Source: Cloacibacterium caeni_C
GTDB lineage: Bacteria > Bacteroidota > Bacteroidia > Flavobacteriales > Weeksellaceae
Assembly (NCBI GenBank): GCA_002422665.1
Contig: DITA01000140.1
Location: 1 to 15,981, forward strand
DNA: 15,981 nucleotides
Direction of reading: 5' to 3'
Part shown: positions 1-6,001 of the stretch, piece after piece
How positions within the stretch are numbered: the first letter of the stretch is position 1
Layout of the letters: the number at the start of each line of letters is the position of its first letter
Position numbers and translations under genes: made by a program
Notes under the pieces: generated by a model
Told to the model about the DNA's origin: nothing
What the model saw: only the letters and a program-made list of their open reading frames with translations
Database searches by the model: none

Positions 1-263
1 AAAATTGGCCAGCTTACAAAAAATATATGATGCACGGTACTTCTCATCATATGGGATTAGATACTCACGATTACGGAATTCTAAAAGATAAATTTGTAGA
101 AAATATGGTGTTTACTGTAGAGCCGGGAATTTATCTTCCAGCAGAAGGTTTCGGTGTGAGAATAGAAGATGATATGGTGATTCAGAATTCTGGACCTGCT
201 TTTAATCTGATGAAAAACATTCCAATTGAAGTAGAAGAAATAGAAGAATTGATGAATTCTTAA
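1..263 (+). CDS. Xaa-Pro aminopeptidase (M24B family), 3' end only
   Basis: This is the C-terminal part of a metallo-aminopeptidase that removes an N-terminal residue preceding proline. The gene enters the window already open (first full codon at base 3). About 86 residues are visible, ending at TAA 261-263. The remnant carries the typical M24 end: MHGTSHHMGLDTHD, with a metal-binding His; then VFTVEPGIYLP, whose Glu is a metal ligand; then GFGVRIEDD, whose Glu is the last ligand. This order and spacing are characteristic of the pita-bread fold aminopeptidase P group. The N-terminal domain and first metal ligands lie outside the window. It ends in front of a terminator hairpin shared with the convergent hydrolase gene. 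The family call is firm; the exact subtype (PepP-like or other proline dipeptidase) is less certain. Confidence 0.93.
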   Translation, partial: NWPAYKKYMMHGTSHHMGLDTHDYGILKDKFVENMVFTVEPGIYLPAEGFGVRIEDDMVIQNSGPAFNLMKNIPIEVEEIEELMNS

Positions 264-269
264 AAAATA

Positions 270-303
270 AAAAGGTGTTTCTAAATCAGAAACACCTTTT
301 TTT
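270..303. terminator. Bidirectional intrinsic terminator
   Basis: A perfect 9-bp stem (274-282 with 288-296, GGTGTTTCT / AGAAACACC) with a 5-nt loop is flanked by A-rich sequence on the left and a T-run on the right, so it works as a rho-independent terminator in both directions. It lies between the convergent aminopeptidase (ends 263) and hydrolase (ends 302) genes. Confidence 0.9.
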
Positions 304-934
304 ATGATTTAAAGAAGTTAATTAAATCCATATAATTTTTTTGATTCACGCCATGTCCGTTCATGTATTCTCTGAAAGTGAAAAATGCGCCCAGTTCATA
401 CAAGAAATCAGCTGCTTTTCTTCCCCAATCTAATGGAATTACGGCGTCTTCGGTTCCATGAGAAATAAAAAATCTAAGATGCTGAATTTCTTTTTTGCCT
501 TTAATGTTTTTAAGAATTTTAGGTTCTGGATAAGCACTTAAACAAGCGATTTTCTGGAAATATTCCGGGTAAGTAAGCGTCATAGCATACGTAAGAATTC
601 CGCCTTGCGAAAATCCCATCATATTCGTTTTCCCTTCTAATTGATAATGATGTTTTAGGTTGTCAATAGATTTCATAATCGCTTTCATAGAATCTACCGC
701 CTGTTCTACATCTATAAATTTTTCAGCATCGTTAAAATCAATGTCGTACCAAGAAAAACCACTGTAGTCGGTCATTTTTGGAGCTCTATAACTCACGATA
801 ATCCAATCTTCTGGCAAATCATGACGAAAAGAAAATAAATCTTCTTCATTACTTCCATAACCATGAATCATCACCAAAAGTTGAGTGTTTGGCGTAATAT
901 TTTCGGGTTCTCTTACGATAAATTGTAAATCCAT
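302..934 (-). CDS. Alpha/beta hydrolase, phospholipase/carboxylesterase-like
   Basis: A soluble serine hydrolase of 210 residues in the Abhydrolase_2 (phospholipase/carboxylesterase, acyl-protein thioesterase-like) group. Residues 22-27 (MIHGYG) form the oxyanion-hole region. GFSQGG holds the nucleophile Ser109, HGTEDAVIP holds Asp163, and NGHGVN holds His194, which completes the triad. The length fits the family (about 200-220 residues). I start it at the ATG of MDLQFIVREP. The frame stays open 39 codons further upstream, but that extension is basic, family-unlike, and crosses a TATCTTTG promoter box (939-946) that lies directly before the chosen ATG. No signal peptide is visible, so it is probably cytoplasmic. 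The substrate is unknown; it probably cleaves an ester or thioester of a small molecule. Its neighbour is a convergent aminopeptidase, with no operon partner. Confidence 0.85.
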   Translation of the reverse strand: MDLQFIVREPENITPNTQLLVMIHGYGSNEEDLFSFRHDLPEDWIIVSYRAPKMTDYSGFSWYDIDFNDAEKFIDVEQAVDSMKAIMKSIDNLKHHYQLEGKTNMMGFSQGGILTYAMTLTYPEYFQKIACLSAYPEPKILKNIKGKKEIQHLRFFISHGTEDAVIPLDWGRKAADFLYELGAFFTFREYMNGHGVNQKNYMDLINFFKS

Positions 935-938
935 ATTG

Positions 939-972
939 CAAAGATAAATTTTTAAAATTTGATAAGGAGCAA
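939..972 (-). promoter_or_regulatory. Bacteroidota-type promoter of the hydrolase gene
   Basis: On the minus strand TATCTTTG (946-939) matches the TAnnTTTG -7 consensus, and a TTG (972-970) stands 23 nt upstream as a -33 element. The ATG begins 4 nt after the -7 box, so transcription would start at or almost at the start codon, giving a leaderless or near-leaderless mRNA. Confidence 0.6.
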
Positions 973-1102
973 GACGTTTTGTAAATTCTTTCAAACGCAG
1001 ACCAGCTTTCCGTTGCAATCTTTTTTCAAGAAAAAAGGATTTTCGCTTCAATCTGGGCTATAAACTGGCTTCCGTTTCTTTTCACTTTACCAATATTTTG
1101 CC

Positions 1103-1133
1103 AAATAAAAAAAACTGACACAAGGTCAGTTTT
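1103..1133 (-). terminator. Intrinsic terminator of the PLP enzyme gene
   Basis: Perfect 9-bp stem (1133-1125 with 1119-1111, AAAACTGAC / GTCAGTTTT) with a 5-nt loop. Read on the minus strand it is followed by a run of eight T. It lies about 160 nt past the stop of the PLP-enzyme gene, so the repeats in between would form its 3' untranslated region. Confidence 0.8.
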
Positions 1134-1181
1134 ATAAATTATCAAAATTATTTTTTTAAAGAGTAAATGTTTTATAACATA

Positions 1182-1247
1182 GCGTTCCTACGGAACGCAA
1201 CCAATATATGGCAAAAGTTTTTACACACATCACGTTCCTACGGAACG
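1182..1247. repeat. Pair of 15-bp palindromes, CGTTCCTACGGAACG
   Basis: The palindrome CGTTCCTACGGAACG occurs at 1183-1197 (extended by one G-C pair to 1182-1198) and again at 1233-1247, exactly 50 bp apart. Each copy can form a 6-7 bp hairpin with a TAC loop. The unit looks like a dispersed REP-like repeat. No transposase or RAYT gene is nearby. Confidence 0.75.
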
Positions 1248-1249
1248 AA

Positions 1250-1305
1250 AAATCACCGCATCAACAAATCACCACATCATCGCATCATCAAATTATCACA
1301 TCAAA
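1250..1305. repeat. 8-bp-period degenerate tandem array
   Basis: Seven consecutive 8-mers can be read in register: aaatcacc, gcatcaac, aaatcacc, acatcatc, gcatcatc, aaattatc, acatcaaa. The core is (a/g)(a/c)atcan(c). The array covers the stop codon (1296-1298) and last codons of the PLP-enzyme gene, so the repeat probably defines that gene's present C-terminus. Confidence 0.75.
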
Positions 1306-2501
1306 ATCCCCACTTTCACCATACAAGCTTTCATCTTTTGGTAAGTTCTTTCAATGTCATGGTCTAAACCAATTGAAAATCTAATCAATCCATCAGAAAG
1401 TCCCATGGAAATTCTTTCTTCTTCAGGAATTTCAGATGAGGTAGAACTTCCGCTACAAGAGAATAATGTTTTATAAAAACCTAAACTTACGGCAAGGTAA
1501 CCCAAGTTTTCCTGTTGCATCATTTCCATTAATTCATTGGCTTTGTCTACGGTTCCAGCGTCTACGGTTAATAAACCGCCAAAACCATATTCTTGGTGCA
1601 TCATAGATTTCATGAGTTCATGATTTCTGTGAGATTTTAAACCAGGATAATTTACTTTCAGACCATCTTTTTCGAATCTTTCAGCGAGATACATTGCATT
1701 TTCGCTGTGTTTTTTCATTCTGATATGCAAAGTTCTTAAGTTTTTCAAAATACTTGCCGAACGAAAACTGTCCATAGTTGGACCGAGAAGCATACAACTT
1801 CCGTTATTTACATTTTTGGTGTCGTCTATAAATTGTTGAGAAGCGCAATAAACGCCGCCAACTGTATCACTGCTTCCGTTGATGAATTTCGTTAAACTGT
1901 GAATCACAATATCTGCACCTAATTGTATAGGCGAAATCTGAAGTGGAGAAAACGTATTGTCTACAATTAATTTTAAATTATGTTTTTTACAAATTTCAGA
2001 TAGTTTTCTCAAGTCTGCTACTTCCAATAAAGGATTGCTCACGCTTTCGCAATAAATCACCTTCGTATTTGGTTTGATGGCGTTTTCTATCGCTTCAAAA
2101 TTATTAATGTCTACAAAGCTTGTCTCAATGTTAAAAGGAGGCAGGAAGTTTTTCAAAAATGCGTAAGTTCCACCATAAATTGTTCTAGCTGAAACAATGT
2201 GATCGCCACTTTTGCAAATTTGAAGTAGGGTAGACGTAATTGCGCCCATTCCAGATGCAGTAACGTTCGCCGCTTCTGTTCCTTCCATTTTTGCTAAAGC
2301 TTGAGCTAAATATAAATTCATCGGAGATGAATGTCTGGAGTACAAATAGCAACCTTCTGCATTGCCTTCGAAAGTATCGAACATGGTTTTTGCAGATAAA
2401 AAAGTATAAGTTGAACTGTCAGAAATTGAAGGATTTACACCGCCAAATTCCCCGAAATATTGTAAGTCTTGAATTGCATTTGCTGCATCGAAATTTTCCA
2501 T
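1296..2501 (-). CDS. PLP-dependent Cys/Met metabolism enzyme (gamma-lyase/synthase fold)
   Basis: A 401-residue fold-type I PLP enzyme of the trans-sulfuration family (cystathionine gamma-synthase/gamma-lyase, methionine gamma-lyase, O-acylhomoserine sulfhydrylase). Visible landmarks in order: YSRHSSPMN (54-62) phosphate-binding region of the partner subunit; ASGMGAI (82-88); Tyr109 in TIYGGT, which stacks on PLP; Asp181 in VDNTF, which binds the pyridine nitrogen; Lys205 in HSLTKFINGSSD, the Schiff-base lysine; and GLIRFSIG near the end, which binds the substrate carboxylate. Length is normal. It is divergent from an Lrp/AsnC gene, an arrangement known for methionine gamma-lyase genes (mdeA/mdeR in Pseudomonas putida), so sulfur amino-acid breakdown is plausible. 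However, the Cys that follows Tyr-Gly in P. putida methionine gamma-lyase is Gly111 here, so substrate and reaction remain open. The last residues and stop codon fall inside a tandem repeat. Confidence 0.88.
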   Translation of the reverse strand: MENFDAANAIQDLQYFGEFGGVNPSISDSSTYTFLSAKTMFDTFEGNAEGCYLYSRHSSPMNLYLAQALAKMEGTEAANVTASGMGAITSTLLQICKSGDHIVSARTIYGGTYAFLKNFLPPFNIETSFVDINNFEAIENAIKPNTKVIYCESVSNPLLEVADLRKLSEICKKHNLKLIVDNTFSPLQISPIQLGADIVIHSLTKFINGSSDTVGGVYCASQQFIDDTKNVNNGSCMLLGPTMDSFRSASILKNLRTLHIRMKKHSENAMYLAERFEKDGLKVNYPGLKSHRNHELMKSMMHQEYGFGGLLTVDAGTVDKANELMEMMQQENLGYLAVSLGFYKTLFSCSGSSTSSEIPEEERISMGLSDGLIRFSIGLDHDIERTYQKMKACMVKVGILM

Positions 2502-2530
2502 TTTTTATTTATTTAGAATGATGATTTTAA

Positions 2531-2618
2531 TTATGTCATTCTGAACGAAATAAAATGTAGTGAAGAATCTTTTTTAGTGGATTCTTCATTTTGCTTCGCT
2601 TCATTCAGAATGACATAA
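2531..2618. repeat. 88-bp inverted-repeat element (MITE/REP-like)
   Basis: The outer arms are a perfect 15-bp inverted repeat (2531-2545 TTATGTCATTCTGAA with 2604-2618). Inside, TGAAGAATC at 2561-2569 pairs with GATTCTTCA at 2580-2588. Between these the arms are imperfectly complementary, so the element can fold into one long hairpin. From memory, sequences of this type (GTCATTCTGA...GAAGAATC) recur between genes across Bacteroidota. It occupies the divergent control region between the PLP enzyme and the Lrp gene. Confidence 0.8.
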
Positions 2619-2709
2619 ATTTGAACATATTCCAACTTTTTTACAATAAATATTTTTAATTATAGAAAATAAATCTGCTAAGTTTTAAATTAATAGAAAA
2701 ATTTCTGAT

Positions 2710-2717
2710 TATATTTG
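2710..2717 (+). promoter_or_regulatory. -7 promoter box for the Lrp gene
   Basis: TATATTTG matches TAnnTTTG and would give a leader of about 25 nt before the ATG at 2749. No good TTG -33 element is seen at the usual distance. Confidence 0.45.
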
Positions 2718-2748
2718 GTTTTTGTAAACTTTTGGCAAAAAATAATCT

Positions 2749-3207
2749 ATGGAACTTGACTCAATTGATAAAAAATTACTCTATTTTCTTCAGGAAGATA
2801 GCAAACAAACAACTAAAGAATTGTCTCACAAGTTAGATTTGTCTGTGACAGCAGTTTATGAGCGCATCAAAAAATTAGAAAAGCAAGGTGTCATTTCTAA
2901 ATATGTGGCGCTGATTGATAAACATAAAGTGGAGAAAAACTTCATCGTGCTCTGTCATGTGAAATTAACGCAACACAAAAAAGAATACGTTTTACAGTTT
3001 GAAAAAGAAATTATGACATTGCCAGAAGTAACGGAATGTTTCCACGTGAGTGGCGATTACGATTATATCTTGAAAATCTGTGTAAAAAACATGGAAGAAT
3101 ACCGAGATTTTATGGTTAAAAAACTCACAACTTTACAACACATCGGTTCTACACACAGTTCTTTTATGATTGCCGAGGTGAAAAATACTACAACGATTGA
3201 GGTTTAG
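2749..3207 (+). CDS. Lrp/AsnC-family transcriptional regulator
   Basis: 152 residues, the normal length for this family. The N-terminal winged HTH spans about residues 5-55: LDSIDKKLLYFLQEDSKQ, then a recognition region around LSVTAVYERIKKLEKQG and the VISKYVALID wing. The C-terminal RAM (effector-binding) domain follows, with the typical SGDYDYILKI strand at 101-110. Such proteins form octamers or dimers that bind amino acids and control nearby metabolic genes. Being divergent from the PLP-dependent sulfur amino-acid enzyme, it most likely controls that gene and itself in response to methionine or a related amino acid (inference). Its 3' end overlaps the tail of the convergent membrane-protein gene by 20 bp, and no separate terminator is seen. 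Confidence 0.93.
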   Translation: MELDSIDKKLLYFLQEDSKQTTKELSHKLDLSVTAVYERIKKLEKQGVISKYVALIDKHKVEKNFIVLCHVKLTQHKKEYVLQFEKEIMTLPEVTECFHVSGDYDYILKICVKNMEEYRDFMVKKLTTLQHIGSTHSSFMIAEVKNTTTIEV

Positions 3208-3640
3208 ATTTTTTGAAAATAAGTATTGAAAGAATTAATCCAATTAAGCTGCCAAAAAATAAGTAAGTAGAAAAATTAATATCTTCTATAGCAATTGCTT
3301 GTTTATAATCATTTAATTGAAATGAAATTATAAGTTTTAGATTTCTTAACTCAATTAGAAAACCAAATAAAGAAAATCCGATAATGAAAATTAACGACAT
3401 TATTTTATTGGTTACAAACTTCCAAGAAAGCATTATTAATATTGGAATAATTGCCAATGAAAGTCCAAAATAGATTGGCTCAAAAAATTGAGATGATAAT
3501 CTTGTAGATACAATTTGAGCATTTCCATTATTTGGAATTATATAATTCAAGAACTCCATATAAAATCTACTTCCAATAAAAAATAAAAGTATTGCAATTA
3601 GTATAAAATAAATCTTTTTCACAGTTTTAATTTTCATCAA
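3188..3640 (-). CDS. Small four-helix membrane protein, unknown function
   Basis: I do not recognise a family. The 150-residue product has four hydrophobic segments at about 10-27, 55-74, 79-98 and 125-143, a lysine-rich start (MMKIKTVKK), and a basic tail (FKKSKPQSL), so it is an inner-membrane protein with both ends probably cytoplasmic. No catalytic motif is visible. Two adjacent ATG codons could start it (3640 or 3637). The gene begins directly beside the T-run of the desaturase terminator, so it has almost no room for its own promoter, and its 3' end overlaps the convergent Lrp gene by 20 bp. By eye it is more AT-rich than its neighbours. That and the tight fit suggest a late insertion or a poorly expressed gene, although the clear membrane pattern argues that it is real. 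Confidence 0.65.
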   Translation of the reverse strand: MMKIKTVKKIYFILIAILLFFIGSRFYMEFLNYIIPNNGNAQIVSTRLSSQFFEPIYFGLSLAIIPILIMLSWKFVTNKIMSLIFIIGFSLFGFLIELRNLKLIISFQLNDYKQAIAIEDINFSTYLFFGSLIGLILSILIFKKSKPQSL

Positions 3641-3644
3641 ATTT

Positions 3645-3678
3645 AATAAAAAAAAACACGCAAATTTGCGTGTTTTTT
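3645..3678 (-). terminator. Palindromic terminator after the desaturase gene
   Basis: A perfect 28-nt palindrome (3651-3664 with 3665-3678; core ACACGCAAATTTGCGTGT). Read on the minus strand it is followed by a long T-run. It starts 12 nt after the desaturase stop at 3691 and abuts the start codon of the membrane-protein gene at 3640. The A/T flanks would also allow termination on the plus strand. Confidence 0.85.
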
Positions 3679-3690
3679 ATTTTGTAAATT

Positions 3691-4446
3691 TTAGATTTCT
3701 CTTTTTGGAGTGGCCATCACTCGGTTCATTTTAATCCAACCTAATTTTTCTAAAAGCAACATAATCATGTACGTAACATCTATTTCATGCCATCTCACTC
3801 CTCCGAAATTAGCTCTTCCCCCGAATTTATGATGATTATTGTGGTAGCCTTCACCAAGCATTAACCAATCAAAACGGAATAAATTTTTAGAAGTGTCATT
3901 CACTTTGAAATTTACATATCCGTAAATGTGACCAAACCAATTGATAATCATTCCGTGAATTGGAGCCATTAAAATAGCGACAGGTAATAATAGCCAATGC
4001 CACCAATATTCTGCAAAAATAATAAAGAAGACGGTGTAGAAAGCTCCCCAACCAATTCTAGAATACCATGAACTGGCAAAATTATCGAAGGCTTTCCATT
4101 GAGGAACGTTTTTCGTGAATTTTTCTTCGATGGCAATTTTTTGCTTATTGATTTGTTGGTAAACATTTTTCGTTCTCCACATCATTGCCAGTGGATTTGG
4201 GTCGTATTTTGGAGAATGCGGGTCTTTTTCTGTATCGGCAAAAGCGTGATGCATTCTGTGCATTACACCATAACCATACGCTGAAAGATAATTAGAACCT
4301 TGGGTAATCCAAGTAAGAATAAAACACAGTTTTTCACCAAATTTAGACATGGTGTAAGTTTGATGCGCTGCGTAACGATGAAGGAAAAAAGTTTGAAAAA
4401 ATAGTCCTGAATACCATAGGACGATGATGAAAATAATAATAACCAT
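3691..4446 (-). CDS. Membrane fatty-acid (acyl-CoA type) desaturase
   Basis: A di-iron membrane desaturase that introduces a double bond into a fatty acyl chain, adjusting membrane fluidity. The three histidine boxes are present: HRYAAH (HxxxxH), HRMHH (HxxHH) and GEGYHNNHH, plus an extra His in NWFGH. The hydrophobic segments around them fit the short bacterial stearoyl-CoA-desaturase-like form. With the ATG chosen here it has 251 residues. The frame can be extended eight codons to a TTG, but that TTG is the end of a TACATTTG -7 promoter box, so the ATG at 4446 is the better start. The double-bond position (delta-9 or other) and the acyl carrier cannot be read from sequence. The gene is a single transcription unit between two strong palindromic terminators; cold or fluidity control is possible but not shown. 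Confidence 0.9.
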   Translation of the reverse strand: MVIIIFIIVLWYSGLFFQTFFLHRYAAHQTYTMSKFGEKLCFILTWITQGSNYLSAYGYGVMHRMHHAFADTEKDPHSPKYDPNPLAMMWRTKNVYQQINKQKIAIEEKFTKNVPQWKAFDNFASSWYSRIGWGAFYTVFFIIFAEYWWHWLLLPVAILMAPIHGMIINWFGHIYGYVNFKVNDTSKNLFRFDWLMLGEGYHNNHHKFGGRANFGGVRWHEIDVTYMIMLLLEKLGWIKMNRVMATPKREI

Positions 4447-4467
4447 TAATAAGAATTTATAAAGGCA

Positions 4468-4502
4468 CAAATGTAGACATTTGAAAAATGAATGATAACA
4501 AA
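4468..4502 (-). promoter_or_regulatory. Promoter of the desaturase gene
   Basis: On the minus strand TACATTTG (4475-4468) matches the TAnnTTTG -7 box, and TTTG (4502-4499) stands 23 nt upstream. The leader to the ATG at 4446 would be about 15-17 nt. The -33 element overlaps the T-run of the tyrS terminator, so the two units are packed back to back. Confidence 0.6.
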
Positions 4503-4526
4503 AAACACGCTCTAGAGCGTGTTTTT
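4500..4526 (-). terminator. Palindromic terminator after tyrS
   Basis: A perfect 26-nt palindrome (4501-4513 with 4514-4526; core ACACGCTCTAGAGCGTGT), with a T-run when read on the minus strand. It lies about 40 nt past the tyrS stop. It shares the AAAAACACGC arm with the terminator after the desaturase. Confidence 0.85.
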
Positions 4527-4565
4527 ATAATTTATTTAACTATGTATAGCGTTGTAAAATTTATT

Positions 4566-5861
4566 CTAGATGGCTTTTACAATAAAATATTGTTTTTTAC
4601 CTTTTTGAAGGAGTAAAAATTTGCCGTCAATTAAATCTTTTTCGGCAGCTACGAAATCGTCTTTTACTTTTTCTTTGTTTACAGAAATAGCATTTCCTTG
4701 TAATTCGCGTTTTGCTTCGCCTTTAGATTTTAGGAAACCAGATTTTTCTGATAATAAATCAATAATATTGCTTCCTAAAACGTCTGATTTAGCTACTTCA
4801 GCTTGCGGAACTCCATCAAAAATCTGTAAAAATAATTCTTCGTCTAAGCTTACCAAATCTTCCGCTGTACTTCTGCCGAAAAGGATTTCAGAAGCTTTTA
4901 ATGCCTTTTCGTATTCTGCTTTTCCATGAACCCAAATCGTAACTTCTTCAGCTAATTTTTTCTGCAATTTTCTTTCGTGTGGAGCAGTTTGGTGTTCTTC
5001 AACCAAAGCTTCTATTTCTTCTTTTGGTAAAAAAGTATAGTATTTAATGAATCTTTCAGCATCTACATCTGTTGCATTCAACCAAAATTGGTAAAATTTA
5101 TACGGAGAAGTTCTTTTGGCATCTAACCAGTAATTTTCTCCCGCTTCAGATTTTCCGAATTTAGAACCATCAGCTTTCGTAATTAATGGAACAGTTAATG
5201 CAAAGGCTTCACCTTGTGCTTTTCTACGGATTAATTCTGTACCTGTGGTAATGTTTCCCCATTGGTCAGAACCACCCATTTGTAGTTTTACACCATTATT
5301 TTTGTATAAATGTAAGAAGTCGTAACCTTGTAAAAGTTGGTAAGTAAACTCTGTAAAACTCATTCCGTCAACTCCAGCTTCTCCAGAGAAACGTTTTTTC
5401 ACAGAATCTTTTGCCATCATATAATTTACGGTAAGGTGTTTGCCGATATCACGCACGAAATCCAGAAACGTAAACGTTTTCATCCAATCGTAATTGTTTA
5501 CCAATTCTGCTTTGTTCGGTTCATTTCCTTCAAAATTTAGAAATCTAGAAAGTTGACCTTTTATGCAATCTACATAATGATTAAGCGTAGCTTCGTCTAG
5601 TAAATTTCTCTCCGAAGATTTACCAGAAGGGTCGCCAATCATACCTGTTGCACCACCAACCAGAGCAATCGGTTTGTGACCGTGTTGTTGAAAATGCGCC
5701 AAAACTTTTATCGGAATTAGACTCCCAATGTGAAGCGAATCTGCGGTAGGATCAAAACCAATATAAGCAGTAGTCATTTCCTTATTCAGTTGTTCATCCG
5801 TTCCGGGCATCATATCAGCGTATAAACCGCGCCATTTTAGTTCTTCAATAAAAGCGTTCAT
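4566..5861 (-). CDS. tyrS: Tyrosyl-tRNA synthetase
   Basis: Class I aminoacyl-tRNA synthetase charging tRNA-Tyr with tyrosine (EC 6.1.1.1), cytoplasmic. The 431-residue length is normal for the bacterial TyrRS group. Landmarks: the HIGH-type box is HIGS at about residue 44 in PTADSLHIGSLIPI; the tyrosine/ATP site motif GGSDQWGNITTG follows at about 196-207; the KMSKS-type loop is KFGKS at about 234-238; and an S4-like RNA-binding domain occupies roughly the last 60 residues (FLKSKGEAKRELQGNAISVN region). I start it at ATG 5861 (MNAFIEELKWRG). An eight-codon extension to a TTG exists, but that TTG is part of a TATCTTTG promoter box. No T-box-like leader is visible, as expected outside Firmicutes. 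Confidence 0.97.
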   Translation of the reverse strand: MNAFIEELKWRGLYADMMPGTDEQLNKEMTTAYIGFDPTADSLHIGSLIPIKVLAHFQQHGHKPIALVGGATGMIGDPSGKSSERNLLDEATLNHYVDCIKGQLSRFLNFEGNEPNKAELVNNYDWMKTFTFLDFVRDIGKHLTVNYMMAKDSVKKRFSGEAGVDGMSFTEFTYQLLQGYDFLHLYKNNGVKLQMGGSDQWGNITTGTELIRRKAQGEAFALTVPLITKADGSKFGKSEAGENYWLDAKRTSPYKFYQFWLNATDVDAERFIKYYTFLPKEEIEALVEEHQTAPHERKLQKKLAEEVTIWVHGKAEYEKALKASEILFGRSTAEDLVSLDEELFLQIFDGVPQAEVAKSDVLGSNIIDLLSEKSGFLKSKGEAKRELQGNAISVNKEKVKDDFVAAEKDLIDGKFLLLQKGKKQYFIVKAI

Positions 5862-5882
5862 TTTCTTAAAAATTTTGAATGG

Positions 5883-5890
5883 CAAAGATA
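5883..5890 (-). promoter_or_regulatory. -7 promoter box for tyrS
   Basis: TATCTTTG on the minus strand matches TAnnTTTG and gives a leader of about 15 nt to the ATG at 5861. It decides the tyrS start, because the longer frame would begin inside this box. No clear TTG -33 element is seen. Confidence 0.5.
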
Positions 5891-5943
5891 ATAAATTTGC
5901 ACGAAGTAGGAAGCTAGAAGTTTTTTAGATTTTAAATTCTTAA

Positions 5944-5980
5944 TTAAATAAAAATCCCACATTGTGAAAATGTAGGATTT
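5944..5980 (-). terminator. Terminator of the lipoprotein operon
   Basis: A stem with one mismatch (5952-5963 with 5969-5980, AAATCC-c-ACATT / AATGT-a-GGATTT) and a 5-nt loop, followed on the minus strand by TTTTTATTTAATT. It lies about 20 nt past the stop at 6002. Confidence 0.75.
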
Positions 5981-6001
5981 GTGATTTGATATGAAAATAT
6001 T

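Larger units (their letters stand above)
935..1295. other. Gene-free stretch with promoter, terminator and repeats
   Basis: No credible gene lies here. From left to right it holds the hydrolase promoter (939-972), about 130 nt with nothing recognisable, a minus-strand terminator (1103-1133), two copies of a 15-bp palindrome (1182-1247), and an 8-bp-period repeat array that starts at 1250 and runs into the end of the next gene. The small plus-strand open frame at 1167-1367 is built from the repeats and reads across the neighbouring gene's 3' end, so it is not annotated. Confidence 0.7.

Noticed and set aside
935..1051. N-terminal extension of the hydrolase by 39 residues
   Set aside because: It crosses a TATCTTTG promoter box and is not hydrolase-like; the ATG at 934 gives the normal family start.
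1182..1305. Insertion-sequence remnant
   Set aside because: Palindromes and tandem octamers only; no terminal inverted repeats flanking coding DNA and no transposase fragment in any frame.
1167..1367. 66-codon plus-strand open frame
   Set aside because: It runs through the palindromes and the 8-bp array and into the 3' end of the PLP gene on the opposite strand; its composition is dictated by the repeats.
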